From the NCBI RefSeq assembly GCF_014696345.1, contig NZ_JACJPY010000026.1, positions 1 to 52,312 on the forward strand: a DNA stretch of 52,312 nt, in the 5' to 3' direction. Positions 39,670 through 47,239 of this stretch are shown here, one piece after another. The stretch comes from Pseudanabaena cinerea FACHB-1277. GTDB taxonomy: Bacteria; Cyanobacteriota; Cyanobacteriia; Pseudanabaenales; Pseudanabaenaceae. A program made the translations under genes and the position numbers. Every line of letters starts with the position of its first letter. Position 1 is the stretch's first letter. The notes under the pieces were generated by a model. The model was given only the letters and a program-made list of their open reading frames with translations. It was not told where the DNA came from and made no database searches.

Positions 39670-40210
39670 TTAGTTTCTTCTTTTCTCCTTCTAGTACTTT
39701 TTTATCATCTTCCAATGTATTTTTTGTCTCATTTAGTTTTTTGTTTTCTCCCTCTATTACTTTTTTACCATCTTCTAATATGTTTTTTGCCTCATTTAGT
39801 TTCTTGTTTTCCTCATTTAGTATCTGATTTTGTTTCTTCAGTTCATTTTTATCTCTTTCAAGTGAATTGATATTTTGAATAAGATTACTTTTTTCCGTAC
39901 TGTAAATATAGACAACAATAGCAGAAAGAAAAAAGAAAGAAATTAAAGATATGGTAACAAGTGCGGTGGATGGTTTAAAAATTTTCTCGAAAGTAGCAGT
40001 AGCGGTCATATCTTTTTCTATCACAAAAGAAAAGCTCTTTTTAGAATGAGACCAGTCTCCAACCCAGCCGATAAATTTCCAGCCACCAAAAGCAGTTACC
40101 TCAACTTGAACATCTTTGCCTTCAGCATATTTTCCTGCGCCATCAACTTTCCCAGCCATAGGTGGATCGATGATGATTTTTAGTTCATATTTTGGGGTGA
40201 TTCCAGCCAT
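39572..40210 (-). CDS. Membrane protein: InlB-like domain, one helix, coiled-coil repeats
   Basis: 212 residues. The InlB B-repeat-like module at about 7-77 and membrane helix at about 82-103 match the 299-residue paralogue downstream. After the helix comes a long coiled coil built of 21-residue units (KKLNEAKNILEDGKKVIEGE, KKLNETKNTLEDDKKVLEGE, then a diverged one). The C-terminal beta domain of the paralogue is missing: the frame ends soon after the coiled coil, where an Hsp70 tail remnant begins in another frame. It looks like the truncated half of a tandem duplication. The region is AT-rich and lacks full GCGATCGC sites, unlike its surroundings. Confidence 0.7.
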   Translation of the reverse strand: MAGITPKYELKIIIDPPMAGKVDGAGKYAEGKDVQVEVTAFGGWKFIGWVGDWSHSKKSFSFVIEKDMTATATFEKIFKPSTALVTISLISFFFLSAIVVYIYSTEKSNLIQNINSLERDKNELKKQNQILNEENKKLNEAKNILEDGKKVIEGENKKLNETKNTLEDDKKVLEGEKKKLNEEIRVSNEKIKTLEKSIKDKPCEGRSTEFLR

Positions 40211-40253
40211 AGGTTTGACATGAGTGTTTGATCAAGTAATTGTGAAAATAAAT

Positions 40254-41747
40254 CTAGGCATAGCCAAAAGAATCACCCCAGCGATCGCCATCAACCTCGA
40301 CAGTAACAGATAGATTCTGCTCTCTATCGACTTTAAATGTTACCCATATTTCTAACTCTTCTGCTTTACGTTCAGGCAAATCAGATACTTTTAGAGTACC
40401 AATCTTGGTATTATCTATGACAAAAGGCGATGATCCTTGGTAAACATTTATATCAAGAGATGTCAAATTATCTGTATCGTTTGTAAACAACTGACGCTGT
40501 TCCCAAGGAGTGGGCTGGTTAGCCGAGATTAGTTCAATGAAGCGACCTCCCGCAGCCTCAATGCCAAGAGCGTGACAAGTGCGAGTTCTTACCTCGATCT
40601 CGTGACCAAAGATTTCAGGATCGTCCAAATAAGCGGCATACATGGCGGCTCCTTCTGCCACACAAAGCGAAGGATTGATATTGCCATATACTTTTTCCTT
40701 ACCGATTCGCTCGCAAACTAGAGCTTGCATACAGGGAATGCGACTAGAGCCACCCACAAGAATAACACGGTGAATGTCAGGAGGACTTAAATTTGAAATT
40801 GCCCAAAGCTTCTCCACGATCGCACCTATTTTCTGGGTATAAATCTGAATCGACTCTTCAAATTCTTGGCGACTAACCTTGATGTCAATATGCTGTCCTG
40901 GTAATACATCAGGAACTGTGACAAACGTATCATTAGCTTGAGACAAGGTAATTTTTGCCTCGATCGCCTGTTCTAAGATTTTGCGACGGGCTTTCCTTTC
41001 ATCAAGTTTCGTTAAGCCAGTCAAGCTAATATCGCTCTTCTCTAAAATCAGGTTATACAAGCATTCATCAAAGTCCATTCCCCCTAAGCGATCGTCTCCT
41101 CCTGTGGCAAGTACTTCAAATAGTAATTTTTTGGGTGCTTGATGTAAACAAAACAGAGTTAGGTCGAAAGTACCGCCCCCAAGATCGAAAACTAGAATAT
41201 TTTGTTTGATTTCTTGATCGGGACGCTCTTGGACAAGTTGCCACGCATAAGCAAGAGAGGCAGCGATCGGCTCTGGAATTAGACTAATACAATTGATGTC
41301 AGCGATTTCGGCGGCTTTGCGGGTATGTTCACATTGATGAGCTTTGAAATAGTATGGATGGGCTACAACTGTCGCACGACTTTTAAACTTACCACCGCCA
41401 AATTGTTGGACAACATCTTGATATAACTCTTTTAAAATCATCGCCGATAGGTCAATCGGTGAAAAGTCTTTGCCGCCAATTGAGATGATTTCAGAGGCAT
41501 CATCCATTTTTCTCTTGACACCGATAGCCACGTTTTCAGGATCGACAAGCCCCTTGTTATAGGCAAGCTTACCAACTAAAATTTCTGAAGTTCTCGGATC
41601 GCAATATACCACTGACTGGAGGGTATCTCCAGACTTGCTGTGTTGGTAATGACGTGGTTCGCGTTTTTTGTCATGCCAACGGGCGATCGCGCTAAAAGTT
41701 GTACCTAGATCAATACCAACAACTGGATTTAGCTCATTGTCTGCCAT
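40254..41747 (-). CDS. Lid-less Hsp70 (DnaK-like), fourth in the operon
   Basis: 497 residues against about 635 for DnaK. The nucleotide-binding motifs are intact: GIDLGTTFS (11-19), VFDLGGGTFDL (about 185-195) and LVGGSSRIP (about 325-333). A beta substrate-binding domain follows from about 385, then the chain stops at GDSFGYA: the helical lid and EEVD-type tail are absent. The interdomain linker (EIEVRTRTCHALGI) lacks the hydrophobic VLLLDV core of DnaK, suggesting altered allosteric coupling. It starts 33 bp after the GrpE-like gene and its tail is duplicated downstream at 39379. Confidence 0.9.
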   Translation of the reverse strand: MADNELNPVVGIDLGTTFSAIARWHDKKREPRHYQHSKSGDTLQSVVYCDPRTSEILVGKLAYNKGLVDPENVAIGVKRKMDDASEIISIGGKDFSPIDLSAMILKELYQDVVQQFGGGKFKSRATVVAHPYYFKAHQCEHTRKAAEIADINCISLIPEPIAASLAYAWQLVQERPDQEIKQNILVFDLGGGTFDLTLFCLHQAPKKLLFEVLATGGDDRLGGMDFDECLYNLILEKSDISLTGLTKLDERKARRKILEQAIEAKITLSQANDTFVTVPDVLPGQHIDIKVSRQEFEESIQIYTQKIGAIVEKLWAISNLSPPDIHRVILVGGSSRIPCMQALVCERIGKEKVYGNINPSLCVAEGAAMYAAYLDDPEIFGHEIEVRTRTCHALGIEAAGGRFIELISANQPTPWEQRQLFTNDTDNLTSLDINVYQGSSPFVIDNTKIGTLKVSDLPERKAEELEIWVTFKVDREQNLSVTVEVDGDRWGDSFGYA

Positions 41748-41780
41748 ATTTTCAAGTCTCCTCTCTGGATTGTTTGATAA

Positions 41781-43190
41781 CTATTTATTCTTAACGGCGA
41801 CAACAAGAGCAGTACGCAATAGCACTGTTTCCTTCTCTGGCTGTTTTTCTAGTTGATACTGATATTCGTACCCCTTTCTGACAAGTGCCTTCACTGATTC
41901 ATTGGGTAGTTGGGGATCTGTTTCTGTGGTGAAAGGTTCATGGCGCAAAAAGTCTACGGGTTGACCTTTTTCCACATTCATTGGTTTAACGCCTAGTTTT
42001 TTCAGAGCAGACAACAAAATCTCTCTCAAATCTGCATAGGTTCTTAGCCATTCGGAAAGCTTTGGAGCTTGATTAGGATGGCTACTGCTTACGTCAGAAA
42101 CCAAATTTTTGGCATGGAGTTCGCCATCATCAATGCCATCAAGGGCAGGCAGAATCTTTTTGTCGATAAAGTTTACCCATTGTTTTTGTAACTTCTCCGC
42201 CAAATTTCGCCATTCCCGAACTGGTTGATACCTTGCGTCACCAATTTCTCTGATTCTTCGGTCAAGCATCTGTTTTGCCTGTTTAGCATCAGTTTGAGAT
42301 CGCACCAAATTCAATAGCTCCAATTGTTGCACTTGGATTAACTCCGATGATGGTAATTGGCAAGTCGTCAGTGAATTCAGTGATTCGGTCAAACGTTCTA
42401 GCATTCGTTTAACTGTTTCAAGTCCACTGTAGCGACTTTTCAAATCATCTTGATAGGATCGAGAAAGAGATGATTCAAATTCTTTCATCATAGTTCCGCA
42501 TTGAGTAATGCGATCGCAACAGCAAGAAATCGCCAGCGACATCTCTGATGACAAATCCTGATTTTTAGAATGCCAATAGTTTACTTTTTCTTGATACTGT
42601 TCAAAGTCATTCAGATCTTCCTTAAAACTCTCAGCGTCTTGTTCTAGAGCGCTAATCACTAAATCCTCGAACTGAAACCTTGTGATCTCTTCCAGTTTAC
42701 TCAAACGCCCCTTGACTAGATTTAACTCAGAAGTCAGATCCTCAATCTGAGACCTCGTGATCCCTTCAAGTTTATTCAAACTCTCATTTGTTTGATTCAA
42801 ATCATCATTTTGCTTGTTGTACCTGTCTAGAAGTTGCTTATACGATTTGAAAAGCTTATTGATGTTATCGCGATCCTCATTGATAGCTCTAACCAAATCA
42901 TCTGTAGACAAGCTGTAAGTGGACTTGGGCTGTATATCAGCGTTATTACTGGATTCACCAGCACTTACTTGACTGTTGGCAGAAGTTGCTAACTCGACAT
43001 CATTGGATGAAGATCTCGTTACTTCTTCAGGCGTGATATCTTGCCCTGTTTCAGGAGATTCTGGAGAACTAACATCCACCGCAGCATTTTCGGTTTGTAC
43101 TGCATCTGGTGTAAGAGACTCTTCTTTTTTTGCCTCATCGTTAAGCTCTTGCTGCAAGTCAATATTGGGCGTTGTTACTTCTGTACTCAT
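41781..43190 (-). CDS. Long coiled-coil protein with GrpE-like C-terminal domain
   Basis: 469 residues; TAGGAG precedes the ATG. The N-terminal 80 residues are acidic and Ser/Thr-rich. Residues about 85-245 and parts of 270-350 are predicted coiled coil (SLNKLEGITRSQIEDLTSEL). The C-terminal 80 residues resemble GrpE: LREILLSALKKLGVKPM, then RHEPFTTETD, VKALVRKGYEYQ and LLRTALVVAVK, matching GrpE's L-x-x-G-v-xx-i, (H)EA, V-x-x-(L/V)-xx-GY and R-xx-x-V-x-V pattern. GrpE dimerises by long helices and opens the Hsp70 nucleotide cleft; lying between two Hsp70 genes, this is the likely dedicated exchange factor. GrpE assignment is by eye. Confidence 0.65.
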   Translation of the reverse strand: MSTEVTTPNIDLQQELNDEAKKEESLTPDAVQTENAAVDVSSPESPETGQDITPEEVTRSSSNDVELATSANSQVSAGESSNNADIQPKSTYSLSTDDLVRAINEDRDNINKLFKSYKQLLDRYNKQNDDLNQTNESLNKLEGITRSQIEDLTSELNLVKGRLSKLEEITRFQFEDLVISALEQDAESFKEDLNDFEQYQEKVNYWHSKNQDLSSEMSLAISCCCDRITQCGTMMKEFESSLSRSYQDDLKSRYSGLETVKRMLERLTESLNSLTTCQLPSSELIQVQQLELLNLVRSQTDAKQAKQMLDRRIREIGDARYQPVREWRNLAEKLQKQWVNFIDKKILPALDGIDDGELHAKNLVSDVSSSHPNQAPKLSEWLRTYADLREILLSALKKLGVKPMNVEKGQPVDFLRHEPFTTETDPQLPNESVKALVRKGYEYQYQLEKQPEKETVLLRTALVVAVKNK

Positions 43191-43220
43191 GGTTGTATGT
43201 TCTCCTATGATTAGTTTAAG

Positions 43221-44789
43221 TTAAGACCGCTTGATTTCCAAAGCACCGCCAACACCTGAAGTTGATTCAGCCTTTACCTTGAGTAAATTTTGCTGATTCA
43301 GTTCAAAGGTGATCGTGACAATTTCTTGTCCTTTGGGCTTGGGTGGAATCTTAGTAATTAGGAATTCACCAATACAAGTTACGCCTTCTTCGTAGACAAA
43401 TTCTTTCTCATCGCTAGACTGAAAAACACTAATCCGCATTTCAGTTTGATTATCACGCTGAGTCGAATAATCCTTACTGATACAAAGAGGCTCGTCCGTA
43501 GGAATTTCTAAACCTTTGGTGATTACCTTGTTGAAACGGCGATCACGTGTTTCGATGCCCAGATTTAGGGTGACAATGTTGTCGATTACCAATGAGCTAT
43601 CAAGCTGGGGCTTAACATCAGGATCATCTGGCACACTCAAAGTTGCGGCAAAGCTGGCGGCTCCTGCTGCCACAACCGTATCGGGATCGATATCACCATA
43701 GGGTTCTTTGCCAAAAATTTCCGTCAACATTTCTCTAACTAATGGCACTCTTGTAGAGCCACCCACCAAAATAATCCGTGAAATGTCATCAATGGTTAAA
43801 GCTGCACTTGCCATCGCTTTTTCCACTGCCTCCTTAGACTGGAACAACAAAGGATAAATTGCCACATTAAATTCACTGCGCTCAATCTCAATCTCCAGAT
43901 TATGTACAGTTCCAGACTCATCCTTAATTAGGCTAGGGATCTCCATTACGGCTTTGAGGGATTCGGTCAACTCACATTTAGCATTTTCAGCTTTTTCTTT
44001 AAGCTTTTGTTGAGCATCCCGCAACACTTTTTTAGAGATTCCCTGATCCTTTTTGAGATCGAGCAGATCAATTCCTGATGTCTCTTGAAATCTTGTTGCG
44101 GCAATTTTCATGATTTCATAGTCAAAGTCATCGCCGCCTAATTTTTGGACACCCTCTTTTGCCAAAATCTTAAACTTAGCCAGTCCATCACCCGTGGAAT
44201 CCACCCGCAAAATCGATACGTCAAATGTGCCTCCACCCAGATCGTAAATCAGGATGGTTTGATCGCGGTCTTTTTCGAGGGCATAGGCGATCGCTGCTGC
44301 TACGGGTTCTTCGATCAGACTGACAACTTCTAAATGGGCAAGTTTAGCTGCGTCAATGGTGGCGGTTTTTTGGTTGTCGTCAAAATTGGCAGGAATACAA
44401 ATCACAGCATAGCGAGGCGTACCTTGCAAGATATCCATACTGGTTTGCTGTGCGCCATTGACCAGTTTGGAGAGAATCTCTGCCGAAATCTCAGTCGCTG
44501 TATATTCTTTTCCTGGGCGGTTAGGAAATTCTTTTCTCCATTCGCTACCAATCTCACGCTTGATGGAAGAAACTGTGTTGTCTGGATCGAGAAGCAGTCG
44601 CGATCGCGCTTGTTTACCCACTAATGTGGTGTCGTTGTCCACAATACTTACCACAGAGGGCAAAGTGTTACGACCATCATCAACCTTGAGGATTTCGGCT
44701 TTTCCTTTTTGGTAAACGGCGATCGCCGAGTTAGAAGTACCTAAATCGATGCCGACAATGTATGTGCTGTTCTTTTCAACTAAAGCCAT
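43221..44789 (-). CDS. Lid-less Hsp70, third in the operon
   Basis: 522 residues, with GAGGAAAT before the ATG. Intact ATPase motifs: GIDLGTSNSAIAVY (from about 14), IYDLGGGTFDVSIL (about 180) and ILVGGSTRVPLVREML (about 335). Of the four it is closest to ordinary DnaK, with the typical KLGGDDFD and PVAAAIAYAL segments. The beta substrate domain ends at about residue 522 with LLKVKAESTSGVGGALEIK, so the alpha-helical lid is missing. The linker around SSLVIDNIVTLNLGIETR is not the classical one. It begins 109 bp after the Hsp70-amidotransferase-like gene. Confidence 0.93.
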   Translation of the reverse strand: MALVEKNSTYIVGIDLGTSNSAIAVYQKGKAEILKVDDGRNTLPSVVSIVDNDTTLVGKQARSRLLLDPDNTVSSIKREIGSEWRKEFPNRPGKEYTATEISAEILSKLVNGAQQTSMDILQGTPRYAVICIPANFDDNQKTATIDAAKLAHLEVVSLIEEPVAAAIAYALEKDRDQTILIYDLGGGTFDVSILRVDSTGDGLAKFKILAKEGVQKLGGDDFDYEIMKIAATRFQETSGIDLLDLKKDQGISKKVLRDAQQKLKEKAENAKCELTESLKAVMEIPSLIKDESGTVHNLEIEIERSEFNVAIYPLLFQSKEAVEKAMASAALTIDDISRIILVGGSTRVPLVREMLTEIFGKEPYGDIDPDTVVAAGAASFAATLSVPDDPDVKPQLDSSLVIDNIVTLNLGIETRDRRFNKVITKGLEIPTDEPLCISKDYSTQRDNQTEMRISVFQSSDEKEFVYEEGVTCIGEFLITKIPPKPKGQEIVTITFELNQQNLLKVKAESTSGVGGALEIKRS

Positions 44790-44830
44790 GAGAATTTCCT
44801 CGTTTTTAAGATTAGTGTTTGAGATTCGGG

Positions 44831-44977
44831 TTAATTAGTTAAAGCTAAATTGGTGATTTCGACAGCGATGCTGTCTAGCAAACTGCCAAAATTGTGTTTT
44901 ACCTCCAAAATCTCTCGTAATTTACTAGCCAACCTGCGGCATTCTTGATATACCTGCCAGTTCCAGCCGTATCCCAT
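44831..44977 (-). CDS. Possible 48-codon overlapping ORF
   Basis: An ATG at 44977 opens a frame different from that of the Hsp70 fusion gene whose 3' end it overlaps, and it runs 66 bp past that gene's stop. The translation (WQVYQECRRLASKLREILEV, then NFGSLLDSIAVEITNLALTN) has a helical, protein-like composition. No clear ribosome site precedes it. It may be chance, or the relic of a gene lost from the 109-bp gap. Confidence 0.2.
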   Translation of the reverse strand: MGYGWNWQVYQECRRLASKLREILEVKHNFGSLLDSIAVEITNLALTN

Positions 44978-47208
44978 TTGTAAAAGAGTCTTGTAAAACC
45001 ACCATCAATAATTGCGCGTTTTCCATCTTGATCGTAAATAGAGGTCACAATATTATTGGCAGATCCATAAACTAAGGGCTGCAATTGATGATTTGATTGG
45101 ACAGTTGCAACTGTTACTCCTTCATAGAGATATTCAAGCCCTGTAGTAATTAAGTGACTTATAAATCCTGCACCAGAGCTATCAGGTTTGTTTTGAGGCT
45201 TTAACACTTGATCTCCTGCCGCATTCCCGTGCATTCCACATCCAAAAATTCCATTCGACACGTAATTTGCATCAGCATAATAGGGATCATTGTCTCCCCA
45301 AATATAAAGTCCTCTACCACTATCAAAAAAGTTGCGAATTTCCTGAAGATGCTGGGCATTCAATAACTGAGTTGTATTAGAAATTACCCATAGTTGACAA
45401 GATTCATCAAGAACTCGCGCAAAGTCATTAATTGTTGGAACACTTGTCCAACGATGAATTTTAAAACCTTTTTCTTTTAGTGCCGATTCAGGCAATTTAA
45501 AATCGAAGTTCTCACCTGTATATAGATGTAATACGGCAATGAGACAATCATCAAAAGCGTTGTTTGCCACTAAGTCATATTGTGATCCCAAAGCATTACC
45601 GTACTGATCGGTAATCGCCCCAGGAATACGTTGTTGACCAGCATGAACAGTATATGGAGACTGCACATTATCTTGTGAATCGATGTTGCCAGTAAGCCAA
45701 GACATATCATTTGGGCTGTCAGGTATTGCCTCAATAGTGAGTGGTAAAGTTTTACCTGTAGATTTCTCTGTAGCACTAACCGTAATGATGCCACTACGAT
45801 CATAGCCATATTCAATCTCAATTCTCGCTGGGATTCCTAGTACATGAGTAATATTGGAAAATATGTATTTCCCTAAAATCAGACATTGGGCGGGATCTTC
45901 ACTCTCTCCCTGCAACATATAGACATCAAGTTGATTGTTCTGATTTTTCCGCGTTCGCAGTTGATAAGGCTTTGATTTTACACAAGGAACTGGACTATTT
46001 TTCGGAATGATGATGCTGTTTATCAACCGAGAACGATCATCTCCTCTATATGCACAAACACCTAAGCTAAAGGGAGTGATGTTGTGAAACTCAATTGGCA
46101 CTATATCTTCTTCAGGAGAAGATAATCCACCAGCCACGATCGCTGCACCCTGCGCCACAACTTCATCAACCCGATCCGAAATAAACGGATCTTTGATGGT
46201 TTCAGCAATGCGCGATCGCACTAACTTATTGCGCGTAGAACCACCCACTAAAATCACGCGATCGATGTCATCAGGGTTTAACTTGGAGGCTTTGAGAACA
46301 GCACGGGTTTTTGTAATGGTGCGATCGACTAATGGCGCGATCAAACGATTGTAGGTATCAATCGTAATTCCTTCATCTAAGGCAACGCCCAAAATTTCAG
46401 GGATTGTGATTTGAGTACGATTGCTTTGGGATAGCTCAATCTTGGCTTTTTCGGCAGCCTCTTTGAGTCGCTGCTTGGCAACTAAAATTTCGTGTGGTGT
46501 CCCTAACCCTTTAGTTTTACTTTTATCAAGAAAGCTCTCAAGATCAAACTGCGATCGCCTTTTGAGAATGCTAATCAGATACTCAACCAACACCAAATCA
46601 AAATCATCACCACCGAGGTTAAAGTCACCATCAACAGCGATCGCCTGAAAACGATTGCCCTTAACCGATAAAACCGATACATCAAAAGTACCGCCGCCCA
46701 AGTCATACACTAAAAGCGTTTGATCCTTGCCACGATCCAATCCATAACTAATCGCCGCCGCCGTTGGTTCGGGTAGTAATTGCAGAACCTTAAAACCTGC
46801 CGCTTCACCTGCCAGTTTGGTATCCCGTTTCTGATTGTTATTAAAATAAGCAGGAACCGTAATCACTGCCTCAGACACTGATTCTCCCAGATATTTCTCG
46901 GCAGCCGTTTTCAGTTGTTTCAATACGGTGGCAGCAGCATCCATAGGCGTATAGATTTTATTACCAATTTGCCACTGGGTTTTGCCATCACCGATATAAC
47001 GTTTTGCCGAAGTGATGGACTGTTCTGGTTCCAACTCGGCTCTCTTTTTGGCTGACTGCCCCACGAGCAATGCGCCATCAGGTCGCACCGAAAGAGCCGA
47101 AGGCATCGTGGCACGTCCATCTATAGGAATTGTTTCAACAGTACCCCGCCGCCAGACACAAGCGACAGAGTTAGTTGTCCCAAGATCGATCCCAATTGAA
47201 TAACCCAT
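44899..47208 (-). CDS. Hsp70 fused to a glutamine-amidotransferase-like domain
   Basis: 769 residues. Residues 1-365 are an Hsp70 ATPase (GIDLGTTNSVACVW, VYDLGGGTFDVSVL at about 165, ILVGGSTRNKLVR at about 315), and about 370-495 a beta substrate domain ending in ITVSATEKSTGKTL. In place of the lid there is a linker and a domain of about 240 residues with alternating strands and helices (DDCLIAVLHLYTG, CQLWVISNTTQLLNAQHLQE, IRNFFDSGRGLYIWGDND), resembling class-I glutamine-amidotransferase/ThuA-like folds. The elbow has Asp-Asn-Asp but no Cys, so amidase activity is not expected; a ligand-sensing or structural role is more likely. Such a fusion is unusual. Starts 31 bp after the preceding Hsp70. 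Confidence 0.8.
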   Translation of the reverse strand: MGYSIGIDLGTTNSVACVWRRGTVETIPIDGRATMPSALSVRPDGALLVGQSAKKRAELEPEQSITSAKRYIGDGKTQWQIGNKIYTPMDAAATVLKQLKTAAEKYLGESVSEAVITVPAYFNNNQKRDTKLAGEAAGFKVLQLLPEPTAAAISYGLDRGKDQTLLVYDLGGGTFDVSVLSVKGNRFQAIAVDGDFNLGGDDFDLVLVEYLISILKRRSQFDLESFLDKSKTKGLGTPHEILVAKQRLKEAAEKAKIELSQSNRTQITIPEILGVALDEGITIDTYNRLIAPLVDRTITKTRAVLKASKLNPDDIDRVILVGGSTRNKLVRSRIAETIKDPFISDRVDEVVAQGAAIVAGGLSSPEEDIVPIEFHNITPFSLGVCAYRGDDRSRLINSIIIPKNSPVPCVKSKPYQLRTRKNQNNQLDVYMLQGESEDPAQCLILGKYIFSNITHVLGIPARIEIEYGYDRSGIITVSATEKSTGKTLPLTIEAIPDSPNDMSWLTGNIDSQDNVQSPYTVHAGQQRIPGAITDQYGNALGSQYDLVANNAFDDCLIAVLHLYTGENFDFKLPESALKEKGFKIHRWTSVPTINDFARVLDESCQLWVISNTTQLLNAQHLQEIRNFFDSGRGLYIWGDNDPYYADANYVSNGIFGCGMHGNAAGDQVLKPQNKPDSSGAGFISHLITTGLEYLYEGVTVATVQSNHQLQPLVYGSANNIVTSIYDQDGKRAIIDGGFTRLFYKWDTAGTGRYIKNAAGWLVNYERFWR

Positions 47209-47239
47209 ATTTGTACCTTTTAGTTTCTATCCCAATCAA

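Noticed and set aside
44899-45700. The amidotransferase-like domain as a separate gene
   Set aside because: The frame is continuous from the Hsp70 part, with no stop, ribosome site or start at the junction, so a true fusion is more likely.
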